Positions 1-6,861 of a DNA stretch of 33,238 bases are shown in pieces; position 1 is the first letter of the stretch, and each line of letters starts with the position of its first letter. This stretch comes from Mesorhizobium sp. (GTDB lineage Bacteria > Pseudomonadota > Alphaproteobacteria > Rhizobiales > Rhizobiaceae). The position numbers and the translations under genes are program-made. The stretch spans positions 1 to 33,238 of the forward strand of contig SAQR01000061.1 of assembly GCA_004020365.1 (NCBI GenBank), given 5' to 3'. The notes under the pieces were generated by a model. That model saw only the letters and a list, made by a program, of their open reading frames with translations. It had not been told where the DNA came from and made no database searches.

Positions 1-201
1 GCGCTCGCGAGCGGCTTCGCTACCGCCGACCTACACCATGCGATGGGACACGACCAGATCTTCGACTTATCGCGTGAGGATAATCTGCCCGAGCAACTGA
101 TTCTGGGACGTGATGCCTTAGAGCGCATAGCACAGACGGATGCCGTCCGAGCCGCGGCCGCGCTCAAGTGGGACGAGGTCAGCCGATCGACGGATTATTG
201 A
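1..201 (+). CDS. Short-chain dehydrogenase/reductase, C-terminal end only
   Basis: The reading frame is open from the first base and ends in TGA at 199-201, so only the last 66 residues are visible. They contain a 'LPEQLILGRDALERI' segment and end in 'WDEVSRSTDY'. This is the layout of the C-terminal tail of many classical SDR oxidoreductases: a helix with LxLGxDA, a run of alanine-rich helix, then a terminal (V/T)SRSTD(F/Y). The catalytic Tyr-x-x-x-Lys and the Rossmann motif lie outside the window, so substrate and cofactor cannot be judged. The family call rests on the tail motif alone. Confidence 0.55.
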   Translation, partial: ALASGFATADLHHAMGHDQIFDLSREDNLPEQLILGRDALERIAQTDAVRAAAALKWDEVSRSTDY

Positions 202-802
202 ATAGAGGGTGTAAGGGCCACACGTGCTCTCCCAGACGCCGGTAATGTCTGGTTTTGGGCAGTGGCAATGGTACCCGGAATGACCAAGATCGGGCGCGAA
301 GCTGCCGTTCACGTCGCGACTTGCGTAAGTCGCTCTCCGGCCATCAGCGCTGGTTGCCACGAATGTCGGCTATCGGGCAGCAAAACGGGTTGCTGAAGGT
401 CGGCTTGGGGTCATGATTTCCGGTTCATCGCCGCTGCAATGACCGATGGATCACAGACGCTCGGCATTTCGCGCTAGACTGCAGCTACGGCATTTTCGAT
501 CATATACTCAACCATCCTATTCGCACGTCGTTGCCGCCGTTCGCCGCACCTACCGATCGGAGGCCTTCCTGTGTGTAGTTGAACGCTCGGCTCGACTTGC
601 ATCGCCGCGCTGCCGATGTCGGCATTGCCGGAGGGGCAGCGAACCACTTCTGGACCGGATTGCCGAGCAAACCGGAAAAGCCGTGAAATCGGGAAAACGC
701 GGCCAGGCGGGGAAAGATAATAGTGCACTGTCACCGTAATTCCGGGACGCTGGCCAAGGCGCAACAGGTCCGACTGCGGGGCGCGAAGTTGCGGCCCAGG
801 AA
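202..802. other. Intergenic stretch of about 600 bases with no convincing gene
   Basis: Several short open frames exist on both strands, but none has a good ribosome binding site, recognisable motif or normal composition; they are rich in Arg, Ser and Cys as expected for chance frames. Near the right end, an imperfect inverted repeat (CGTAATTCCGGG near 737 and CCCAGGAATTACG near 793) flanks about 45 bases. It sits just beyond the stop codon of the leftward operon and could be a hairpin or a decayed element end. There is no transposase. Confidence 0.4.
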
Positions 803-1639
803 TTACGATCCTGACGCCAGACCAAGCGTTTGGCGCGCCTCGTTGACGGTCGCCACACGCCGGCCAAACCTCTCGACTGAGGCCGCCGCGAGTTCGACAA
901 GCTCGGCGTTGCTGCGCGCCAGGCGTTCCCTGGTGATCCTGATATTGTCCTCAAGTCCGGTACGCACTGCGTCTGCTCCGCGAGCCAACGCCCAGCCCAT
1001 TACGATCGTCTGGTTGCGGCCTATTCCGGCCGCTGTCCAGGTGGAATGTGGAAACAGGAATTTCGCTTCCCTGAGCAGCACGTCGAGCAATCTCTCTTCC
1101 GCAGGCAGTGCGTTTTGCACGCCCATGACAAACTGGATGTGCGGGCGCTCACCTAAAAGTCCCGCATCGGCCAGCCGCCTGGCGGTGTGAAGGTGCGAGA
1201 GGTCGAAGATCTCGATCTCCGGCAGCACGCCATTTGCCTTCATCGCGGTTGCGAGATCACCGATCAGGGCGGGATGGTTCTCGTAGACAATGGATGGGAA
1301 GTTGACCGAACCGGTCGAAAGCGAGGCCATGTCCGGCTTCAGATATAGCGCCGAGCCACGCGCGGCAGGGTCGCGACCGCGCCCGCCGGTCGAGAACTGG
1401 ACGATCATGCCGGGGCAGTGCCGACGCACCCCCGCCTGAACGGCAGCGAAGCGCGTTGGTTCAGACGACGAACTCTGATCGTCGTTGCGCACGTGGATGT
1501 GCACCAGCGACGCACCTGCTTCAAAGGCTTCCTGGGTCGACTCGATCTGTTCGGCGACGCTGATTGGCACCGCAGGATTGTCTTCCTTGCGCGGCAGCGA
1601 GCCGGTGATCGCAACAGCGATGATGCAGGGTTCAGGCAT
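803..1639 (-). CDS. BKACE family beta-keto acid cleavage enzyme (3-keto-5-aminohexanoate cleavage protein family)
   Basis: This 278-residue protein is a TIM-barrel enzyme of the BKACE family (DUF849). The family condenses a beta-keto acid with acetyl-CoA to give acetoacetate and a new acyl-CoA. Visible signatures are the N-terminal 'AVAITGS', the metal-binding 'VHIHVR' (His47, His49) and the C-terminal 'VRTGLEDN' (Arg227, Glu231), matching the H-x-H...E metal site of the prototype Kce. It is the last gene of the leftward operon and starts 9 bases after the aroQ-like stop. The operon feeds the beta-ketoadipate pathway and no pcaI, pcaJ or pcaF is present here, so beta-ketoadipate, giving succinyl-CoA plus acetoacetate, is an attractive substrate. 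That substrate is inferred. Family confidence is high, substrate confidence low. Confidence 0.9.
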   Translation of the reverse strand: MPEPCIIAVAITGSLPRKEDNPAVPISVAEQIESTQEAFEAGASLVHIHVRNDDQSSSSEPTRFAAVQAGVRRHCPGMIVQFSTGGRGRDPAARGSALYLKPDMASLSTGSVNFPSIVYENHPALIGDLATAMKANGVLPEIEIFDLSHLHTARRLADAGLLGERPHIQFVMGVQNALPAEERLLDVLLREAKFLFPHSTWTAAGIGRNQTIVMGWALARGADAVRTGLEDNIRITRERLARSNAELVELAAASVERFGRRVATVNEARQTLGLASGS

Positions 1640-1648
1640 GGCGATACA

Positions 1649-2083
1649 CTATCCGTCGACCTGGTCCAGGAGCCAGCGGATTGCGAGCGGATATCCCTCG
1701 GCGCCAAGTCCCGCGATCACGCCGGTGGCGACCTTCGATACCAGCGACCGATGATAGATCTCCTCGCGGCGATGGATGTTCGAGATATGCAGTTCGACGA
1801 TCGGGCCCGGAAACATTTTGAGCGCGTCCAGCACCGGAATCGAAATGAAGCTCAAACCCGCGGGGTTGATCAGAATGCCCGCGCCGTCGTCGATCGCCTC
1901 ATGCACCCAGTTGACGATTTCGCCCTCGATATTCGACTGGTGAAAACGGATCGGATGGTCGCCGGCGGCGTCACGGCACATCCCCTCGATTTCTGCGAGT
2001 GTCGTCCTCCCATAGATCTCCGGCTCGCGCATGCCGAGCCGGTTGAGATTTGGCCCGTTGAGAACGAAGATTGGCTTGGTCAT
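1649..2083 (-). CDS. aroQ: Type II 3-dehydroquinate dehydratase homologue with altered active site
   Basis: This 144-residue protein has the normal length and fold motifs of type II dehydroquinases: 'LNGPNLNRLG', 'REPEIYG' with the catalytic Arg and Tyr, and 'ELHISNIH' with the catalytic His. The expected role is 3-dehydroquinate to 3-dehydroshikimate, the second step of quinate breakdown. Two pocket residues that are otherwise nearly invariant differ. The His of the NP(G/A)(A/G)(Y/L)(T/S)HxS segment is Phe here ('NPAGLSFIS'), and the Arg of 'REEFR' is Tyr ('REEIY'). The gene begins 4 bases after dctM, with AAGGA inside the dctM end, and is followed directly by the BKACE gene. It is either a catabolic dehydroquinase with a reshaped pocket or a homologue acting on a related compound. 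Confidence 0.85.
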   Translation of the reverse strand: MTKPIFVLNGPNLNRLGMREPEIYGRTTLAEIEGMCRDAAGDHPIRFHQSNIEGEIVNWVHEAIDDGAGILINPAGLSFISIPVLDALKMFPGPIVELHISNIHRREEIYHRSLVSKVATGVIAGLGAEGYPLAIRWLLDQVDG

Positions 2084-2087
2084 GGTA

Positions 2088-3389
2088 CTATCCTTGATAG
2101 CCCAGCAGGCGCGGCAGCCACAGCACCAGCGATGGAAAGAAGGTGATCAGCATCAGGGCGGCAATCATGGCATAGAGAAACGGCATCACGTCGTGCACCA
2201 AGTCGCGCAGCGGCACCTCTGCGATGCGGGTCATGATGAACAGCAGCAACCCGTAGGGCGGGGTGACGAGCCCGAGCATGATATTGACGACGACCATTAC
2301 GCCGAAATGCACCATGTCGACACCGAGCGCCTGCGCTGTCGGAATCAGCACCGGCACGATTACCAGCAGGATCGTCGTGCCCTCCAAAACGCAGCCCAGG
2401 ATCAGCAGCAGGATGTTGACCAGGATCAGGAAACCCATCGGCGAAAGATCCCAGGACTTCAGCATCACCGACAGGGACTGCGGAATGTTCTCAACCGTAA
2501 CAACGTAGTTGAACACTAGGGCGCCGGCGATGAGCATGCCGATCGAGGCGGTAGTGCGGGCGCTGTTGAGAAGCGCATGGTAGAGCTGGCCCGGCGTCAC
2601 GCTGCGATAGATCGCGAGCGAGATGAGCAGCGCGTAGCCGGCGGCGACCGCCGCGGCCTCGGTCGGCGTCATCACGCCGCCCCTTATACCGACCAGCAGA
2701 ACGACCGGCAGCATCAGCGCCGGAAATGCGCGCAAGGTGATCCCCGGTAATTCCCTGAGCGGCACCGGCTTCTCGACCGGAAAGTTCTTCCGGCGCGCGT
2801 CGATGGCGACGATGATCATCTGCGCCAGGGCGAGAAGAAGGCCCGGCACGATGCCGGCAATGAAGAGGTAGCCGATCGATGCATCCGAGATCAGCGCGTA
2901 GATGACCAGCGGAATCGACGGAGGAATGATCGGGCCGATGACGGAGGTGACGGCTGTCAGCGCAGCGGCATAGCTCGCCGGGTACTTGTCATCCCTGGTC
3001 ATGAGTTGCTGCATCATCTTGCCGGTGCCCGCGGCGTCGGCGATGGCCGATCCGGACATGCCGGCGAAGATGATCGACTGCAGCACGTTGACTTGCGCCA
3101 GGCCGCCGCGGAAGCGGCCGACAACGGCGTTGCAGAATTGCAGCAGCCGGTCGGTCATGGTCCCGGCGTTCATCAACTCCGCGGCGAGAATGAACATCGG
3201 TACGGCAAGCAGAATGTAGCTTGTGTAGAGCCCGTTGAGGAGCTGCTCGGCCGACGTGCCCATGTCGAGCCCTGCAAGCCAGAGATAGAGGATCGACCCG
3301 GCGATCATCGAGTGACCGATCGGCAGGCCAAGCAGGGCCAGCGCTGTGATCGCAACGACTGACAGCGAAAAGGGGCTCGCGAGATTCAT
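2088..3389 (-). CDS. dctM: TRAP transporter large permease (DctM family)
   Basis: The 433-residue protein is almost entirely hydrophobic, with about a dozen membrane segments. It has family-typical stretches such as 'GLPIGHSMIAGS', 'GMSGSAIADAAGTGKMM' and 'IGPIIPPSIPLVIYA'. It is the ion-coupled channel subunit of a tripartite TRAP importer in the inner membrane. I chose the ATG at 3389 because it overlaps the dctQ stop as ATGA and leads straight into the first hydrophobic segment; an upstream in-frame ATG at 3461 lies inside dctQ and adds a hydrophilic tail. It lies between dctQ and aroQ in a catabolic operon, so the cargo is probably quinate, shikimate or a related hydroxy-carboxylate. Confidence 0.95.
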   Translation of the reverse strand: MNLASPFSLSVVAITALALLGLPIGHSMIAGSILYLWLAGLDMGTSAEQLLNGLYTSYILLAVPMFILAAELMNAGTMTDRLLQFCNAVVGRFRGGLAQVNVLQSIIFAGMSGSAIADAAGTGKMMQQLMTRDDKYPASYAAALTAVTSVIGPIIPPSIPLVIYALISDASIGYLFIAGIVPGLLLALAQMIIVAIDARRKNFPVEKPVPLRELPGITLRAFPALMLPVVLLVGIRGGVMTPTEAAAVAAGYALLISLAIYRSVTPGQLYHALLNSARTTASIGMLIAGALVFNYVVTVENIPQSLSVMLKSWDLSPMGFLILVNILLLILGCVLEGTTILLVIVPVLIPTAQALGVDMVHFGVMVVVNIMLGLVTPPYGLLLFIMTRIAEVPLRDLVHDVMPFLYAMIAALMLITFFPSLVLWLPRLLGYQG

Positions 3390-3904
3390 ACGCCGGAGCT
3401 CGCTTTCGTGGGGTCGAATTCCGCCGGTGCTTCGCCGCGCAGAGCACGCCAAGCCAGCCATAGGTAGCGGGCGATCACGGCGACGACGAAGACCAGATAG
3501 ATCGAGAACAGCCAGTCGAAGCGTATCTTGAGGTAGGCGGTGCTCTCGACCTTCATGAAGGTCACGTAGCTGAAGACGGCCGGAAAGGACCAGCCATAGA
3601 GCGCGACGAGAGCGATTGCGAAGGCAAGCGTCATTACCCGCCTGATATCAGGACCGACTGTGGCGTAGAGGAGATCAAAACGGATTTCCTCCTCTTCGCG
3701 AACGACGAACGCTGCGCCGAACAGCACAACCCAGATCCAGAGTACGACGGTAAGCTCGTTGCTCCAGCCGGTCGGCCAGTTGAGAAGATAGCGAAAAGCA
3801 ACCTGCAGCAGAAACGCGGCGAACATGGCGCCGATTGCGATGGCGATTGCGTTCTCGGCGCGCCGGTAGAGCCAGCCGCCGACCTTTCTCAATCCCGGGT
3901 TCAT
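3386..3904 (-). CDS. dctQ: TRAP transporter small permease (DctQ family)
   Basis: This 172-residue protein has the four hydrophobic segments of DctQ. The middle region carries the typical 'YLLNWPTGWSNELTVVLW' and 'REEEEIRFDLL' motifs seen between the second and third helices. It pairs with DctM in the inner membrane. The ATG at 3904 is preferred over one 21 bases upstream because GGGAGG sits about six bases before it. It overlaps dctM by four bases and follows dctP after a gap of 66 bases, which supports co-expression. Confidence 0.93.
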   Translation of the reverse strand: MNPGLRKVGGWLYRRAENAIAIAIGAMFAAFLLQVAFRYLLNWPTGWSNELTVVLWIWVVLFGAAFVVREEEEIRFDLLYATVGPDIRRVMTLAFAIALVALYGWSFPAVFSYVTFMKVESTAYLKIRFDWLFSIYLVFVVAVIARYLWLAWRALRGEAPAEFDPTKASSGV

Positions 3905-3970
3905 GATGCCTCCCTGCCTGGCCAAACCGGCCAGCCGGCCGCAAGCGGACCGGCCGGCGAGTTCGTCGCG

Positions 3971-4957
3971 TCAAAGCGCGTTGATCTTGTCGACCATCCC
4001 GGCAGGCCATTCCTTGGCCAGGTCGGAGGCAAGATATTGCTCCTGCACATGCTTGCGGAATGCTGCGACATCGGGCTCGTAGATCTTCAGGCCCTTGCCC
4101 TTGAAGGTTTCAACGAGTTCCTTCTCGCGCGTCAGGTGTTTCTCTGTCGAGAAGTCGATCGCCTTGTCCGCCGCCGCCTGGACCTTTGCCTGCTTCTCGG
4201 CCCCCATCTCGTCCCACACCTTTTTCGAGATGCTGAGAAGATCGAAACCGACAAGGTGCGAGGTCAATACGATCTGCGACATGACCTCGTAGAACTTCAT
4301 GTTCTCGACGTTGGGCAACGGGTTGTCCTGCCCGTCGATTGCGCCTGTCTGCAGGCCGGTATAGACCTCGGCGTAGGCCATTGGCGTAGGGTTCGCACCG
4401 AGCGCCTGGCCGAGGAATTGCCAGGCGTCGCCACCCGGCATGCGCAGCTTGATGCCTGCCATGTCGGCGGGAGTCTTGATTTCCTTGTCCGGCTTCAGAC
4501 CGACCTGGCGCAGGCCGAAATAGGTAGGGCCGAGCACCTTCACGCCGAGCTGGTCCTCGGTCATCCGCTTCAGCTCCGCACCGGCATCGCTGGCAAAGAA
4601 CGCCTTCACGTGCGCGGCGTCACGGAACAGGTAGCCGGCGGTGACGATAGACCACGCCGGAATCTGCTTGGAGATGTCCTGCGGGGCAACGTTGCCCATC
4701 TCGAGGTTGCCGCGCTGGATGGCGACAAGTTCGGTGCCCTGCTTGAACAGGTTGCCGCCGTAATAACCCTCGAAGGCAAAGTCGTCCTTGATGGCGTCGG
4801 CGAACATTTTCATCATCTCGGCCCTGATGTCCTGTTCCGAGAACACGGCCGAGAAACGCAGCTTCGGCTTGTCCTGCGCGAAGGCGGGAACGGCGGTCGC
4901 GGCGGCGAGTGCGCCGGCGGCGACCATAAACAGGCGTCGGTTCATTTCAGCTTTCAT
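3971..4957 (-). CDS. dctP: TRAP transporter periplasmic solute-binding protein (DctP family)
   Basis: The 328-residue protein begins with a clear signal peptide: charged 'MKAEMNRR', a hydrophobic alanine-rich core and an Ala-x-Ala-type cleavage site at 'VPAFAQ' near residue 27. The mature part has DctP hallmarks, including 'GIKLRMPGG' with the substrate-carboxylate-binding Arg and 'YTGLQTGAIDGQDNP'. It captures the substrate in the periplasm and delivers it to DctQM. A GGGAGG lies about eight bases before the start. It is the second gene after the quinate/shikimate dehydrogenase gene, so an alicyclic hydroxy acid is the likely ligand. The ligand is inferred from context. Confidence 0.93.
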   Translation of the reverse strand: MKAEMNRRLFMVAAGALAAATAVPAFAQDKPKLRFSAVFSEQDIRAEMMKMFADAIKDDFAFEGYYGGNLFKQGTELVAIQRGNLEMGNVAPQDISKQIPAWSIVTAGYLFRDAAHVKAFFASDAGAELKRMTEDQLGVKVLGPTYFGLRQVGLKPDKEIKTPADMAGIKLRMPGGDAWQFLGQALGANPTPMAYAEVYTGLQTGAIDGQDNPLPNVENMKFYEVMSQIVLTSHLVGFDLLSISKKVWDEMGAEKQAKVQAAADKAIDFSTEKHLTREKELVETFKGKGLKIYEPDVAAFRKHVQEQYLASDLAKEWPAGMVDKINAL

Positions 4958-5005
4958 GTCGATTTCCTCCCTATGGTCTTCATATGATTATAGGCGTCAT
5001 TGCCT

Positions 5006-5914
5006 TCATGCGGCGGCCTCGAAATGATCTGCCATGGCGCGGCGGTCGGCCTTGCGCCCGGTGAACAGTTCGAACGCGCGGACGGCCTGATAGATCGCCA
5101 TGCCGATGCCCGGCAGCGTTCTGCAGCCGATCGTTCGGGCCGCGACCAACAACTCTGTTTCGGTCGGAAAGTAGATTATGTCGGCAACCCATTTTTCGGC
5201 TGTCAGAAGAGCAGTGTCGAACGGTGTTCCGGGGTATTTCGCCATGCCCACCGGGGTTGTGTTGACGATGCCGTTTGCCATGCGCACGGCTGCGGCCGGG
5301 TCCGGCCACGTCTCGACGCGACCGCCAAACAAGGCGCCCATGCGCAACGCAAGATCCGAGGCGCGGCTGGGTAGGCTGTCGAGGACGAACAGCCGGCCAA
5401 CGCCCATTTCCATCAGCGCGTTTGCGACTGCGGCGCCCGCTCCGCCGGCGCCGAACATTGCGACACAGCCCATCGATGCGCCTGTCATCGCCTCGCGAAA
5501 ACTCTCCGCGAAACCCCAGCTGTCAGTGTTGTGGCCTTCCTTGCGTCCCCCAGCGAAGACGACCGTATTCACCGCGCCTATTGCGCGCGCTGCCGGCGAC
5601 AGCTCATCGAGGAGGGGAATGACAGCCTGTTTGAACGGATGAGTGACGTTGAGGCCGTGAAAGCCGGCAATTTCCGCCGCCGCGATCAAGTCGCCGATCG
5701 CCGCGTCGGGAAATCCGAGCCGGTCGAAATCCAGCAAAAGGTACGAATAGCCGATGCCAAGGCGCCGGGCTTCACGCTCGTGCATGCCGGGAGTGCGTGA
5801 GGACTGAATGCCGCGTCCGACGAGGCCAATCACGACCTTTTCCCTGTCGCCGGCGGCGGCGCCCTTATGCTCGTCGGCAAGACGGCAAAGGAGGTCGACA
5901 AGGCTGTCGTCCAT
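5006..5914 (-). CDS. Quinate/shikimate dehydrogenase (AroE/QsuD-like)
   Basis: This 302-residue protein is a shikimate dehydrogenase family enzyme. It has the substrate loop 'SSRTPGMHE' (residues 38-46), catalytic Lys95 in 'GLNVTHPFKQ', 'GAVNTVV', catalytic Asp131 in 'GHNTDSWGF', a Rossmann 'GAGGAGAA' near residue 155 and 'NTTPVGM'. The Ser-Arg-Thr-Pro loop and the C-terminal 'MAIYQAVRAFELFTG' resemble catabolic quinate/shikimate dehydrogenases such as Corynebacterium QsuD more than biosynthetic AroE. The expected reactions are quinate to 3-dehydroquinate and shikimate to 3-dehydroshikimate with NAD(P). It is the first gene of the leftward operon. Its promoter region is shared with the TetR gene and contains a palindromic operator. 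Confidence 0.9.
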   Translation of the reverse strand: MDDSLVDLLCRLADEHKGAAAGDREKVVIGLVGRGIQSSRTPGMHEREARRLGIGYSYLLLDFDRLGFPDAAIGDLIAAAEIAGFHGLNVTHPFKQAVIPLLDELSPAARAIGAVNTVVFAGGRKEGHNTDSWGFAESFREAMTGASMGCVAMFGAGGAGAAVANALMEMGVGRLFVLDSLPSRASDLALRMGALFGGRVETWPDPAAAVRMANGIVNTTPVGMAKYPGTPFDTALLTAEKWVADIIYFPTETELLVAARTIGCRTLPGIGMAIYQAVRAFELFTGRKADRRAMADHFEAAA

Positions 5915-6089
5915 CTCCCGAAATTCCTCCCTGTGCGGGCCGCCTCCCAGCCCAAATGCGGCAATTCCCGGATCGCCCTTGTGTTCACGCCAAACGCGCC
6001 GGTAAATGAGCCGTCGTGATCTGCGAATGATGTACTAACTGGTTAGTTTAGTCAAATGCCGGCTGCGCCGGGGCGGGAACTCAAACTGC
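5915..6089. promoter_or_regulatory. Divergent promoter region between the dehydrogenase operon and the TetR gene
   Basis: These 175 bases separate two start codons facing away from each other, so promoters for both directions must lie here. An AGGGAGG near 5930 serves as the ribosome binding site of the leftward operon. A near-perfect palindrome at 6031-6048 is the main visible regulatory element. I could not assign -35 and -10 boxes with confidence. Confidence 0.6.
6031..6048. promoter_or_regulatory. Palindromic TetR-type operator, copy 1
   Basis: TGTACTAACTGGTTAGTT contains the arms ACTAAC and GTTAGT around a TG centre. The same element, with G:C in place of one T:A pair in each arm, occurs before quiC at 6818-6835. 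The changes in the two arms are compensating, so the symmetry is kept. Its size and position 41 bases before the TetR start fit an autoregulatory TetR operator that also controls the leftward operon. Confidence 0.7.
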
Positions 6090-6776
6090 ATGGCCGTTAT
6101 CAAGAAGGAACGAAAGCCGAAGCCGGACGCGAACACGACGCGTATCCAGGACCCTGAGGGCACGCGCCGCAACATCCTGGAGATCGCCTCCAAGGAGTTT
6201 GCCCTGAACGGCTTGTCGGGCGCGCGCATAGACGAGATTGCGGCGCGCACACGCTTCAGCAAGCGCATGATCTATTACTACTTCGGCGACAAGGAAGGCC
6301 TCTACCTGCGCGCGCTCGAGAACGCGTATCGCCAAGTGCGCGAGGGCGAGGCTCAACTTGATATCGAAGGTCTGCCGCCTGTGGCGGCACTGACCCGCCT
6401 GGTGGAGTTCACGTTCGACCACCATCACCGACACGAGGAATTCATCCGCATGGTGATGATCGAGAACATCCATCACGGCCAGTACCTCGAACAATCGGAT
6501 GCGATCCGCGAACTGAACGTGACTGCGATCGACCACATCTCTCGCATCTATTCACGCGGTGTCGAAGAGGGGGTCTTCCGGCCGGGACTCGACGCGGTCG
6601 AACTCCATTGGCAGATAAGCGCGCTGTGCTTCTTCAACGTTTCCAATCGCACCACCTTTTCGATGATCTTCGGACGCGACTTCGGCGCGCCGGCACAACT
6701 CGAGCGGCTCAAACGCAACAGCGTCGAGATGCTGTTACGTTTTGTCGCCAAGGACGAAGCTCCCGCAGAACGCTGA
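6090..6776 (+). CDS. TetR/AcrR family transcriptional regulator of the quinate/protocatechuate cluster
   Basis: The 228-residue protein has a TetR DNA-binding domain at about residues 24-76: 'RRNILEIASKEFALNGL', 'RIDEIAARTRFSKRMIYYYF' and 'DKEGLYLRAL'. An all-helical ligand and dimer domain follows. The first 20 residues are Lys/Arg-rich and may extend DNA contact. It lies between the two catabolic operons, diverging from one and preceding the other, and each promoter carries the same palindrome. It is therefore probably a repressor released by a pathway compound such as quinate, shikimate, dehydroshikimate or protocatechuate. The effector is unknown. Rhizobial pca genes are more often controlled by the LysR-type PcaQ, which is not present here. 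Confidence 0.92.
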   Translation: MAVIKKERKPKPDANTTRIQDPEGTRRNILEIASKEFALNGLSGARIDEIAARTRFSKRMIYYYFGDKEGLYLRALENAYRQVREGEAQLDIEGLPPVAALTRLVEFTFDHHHRHEEFIRMVMIENIHHGQYLEQSDAIRELNVTAIDHISRIYSRGVEEGVFRPGLDAVELHWQISALCFFNVSNRTTFSMIFGRDFGAPAQLERLKRNSVEMLLRFVAKDEAPAER

Positions 6777-6817
6777 GCGCACCGGAACTTGCGGTGCCAG
6801 CAGCGTTGCCTTAGTTA

Positions 6818-6835
6818 TGTACGAACTGGTTCGTT
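6818..6835. promoter_or_regulatory. Palindromic TetR-type operator, copy 2, upstream of quiC
   Basis: TGTACGAACTGGTTCGTT has the arms ACGAAC and GTTCGT around TG, matching the 6031-6048 copy at all but the two symmetry-related positions. It lies about 27 bases before the quiC start in the 85-base gap after the TetR gene. That placement would overlap a promoter or transcription start and suits repression of quiC-pcaDCHGB. Confidence 0.7.
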
Positions 6836-6861
6836 CATGACAAACCAGGGAGGAGGCGCGT

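Noticed and set aside
4037-4987. Long plus-strand open frame of 316 codons opposite dctP
   Set aside because: It is an antisense shadow of a clear DctP gene; high GC at third positions keeps the opposite strand open.
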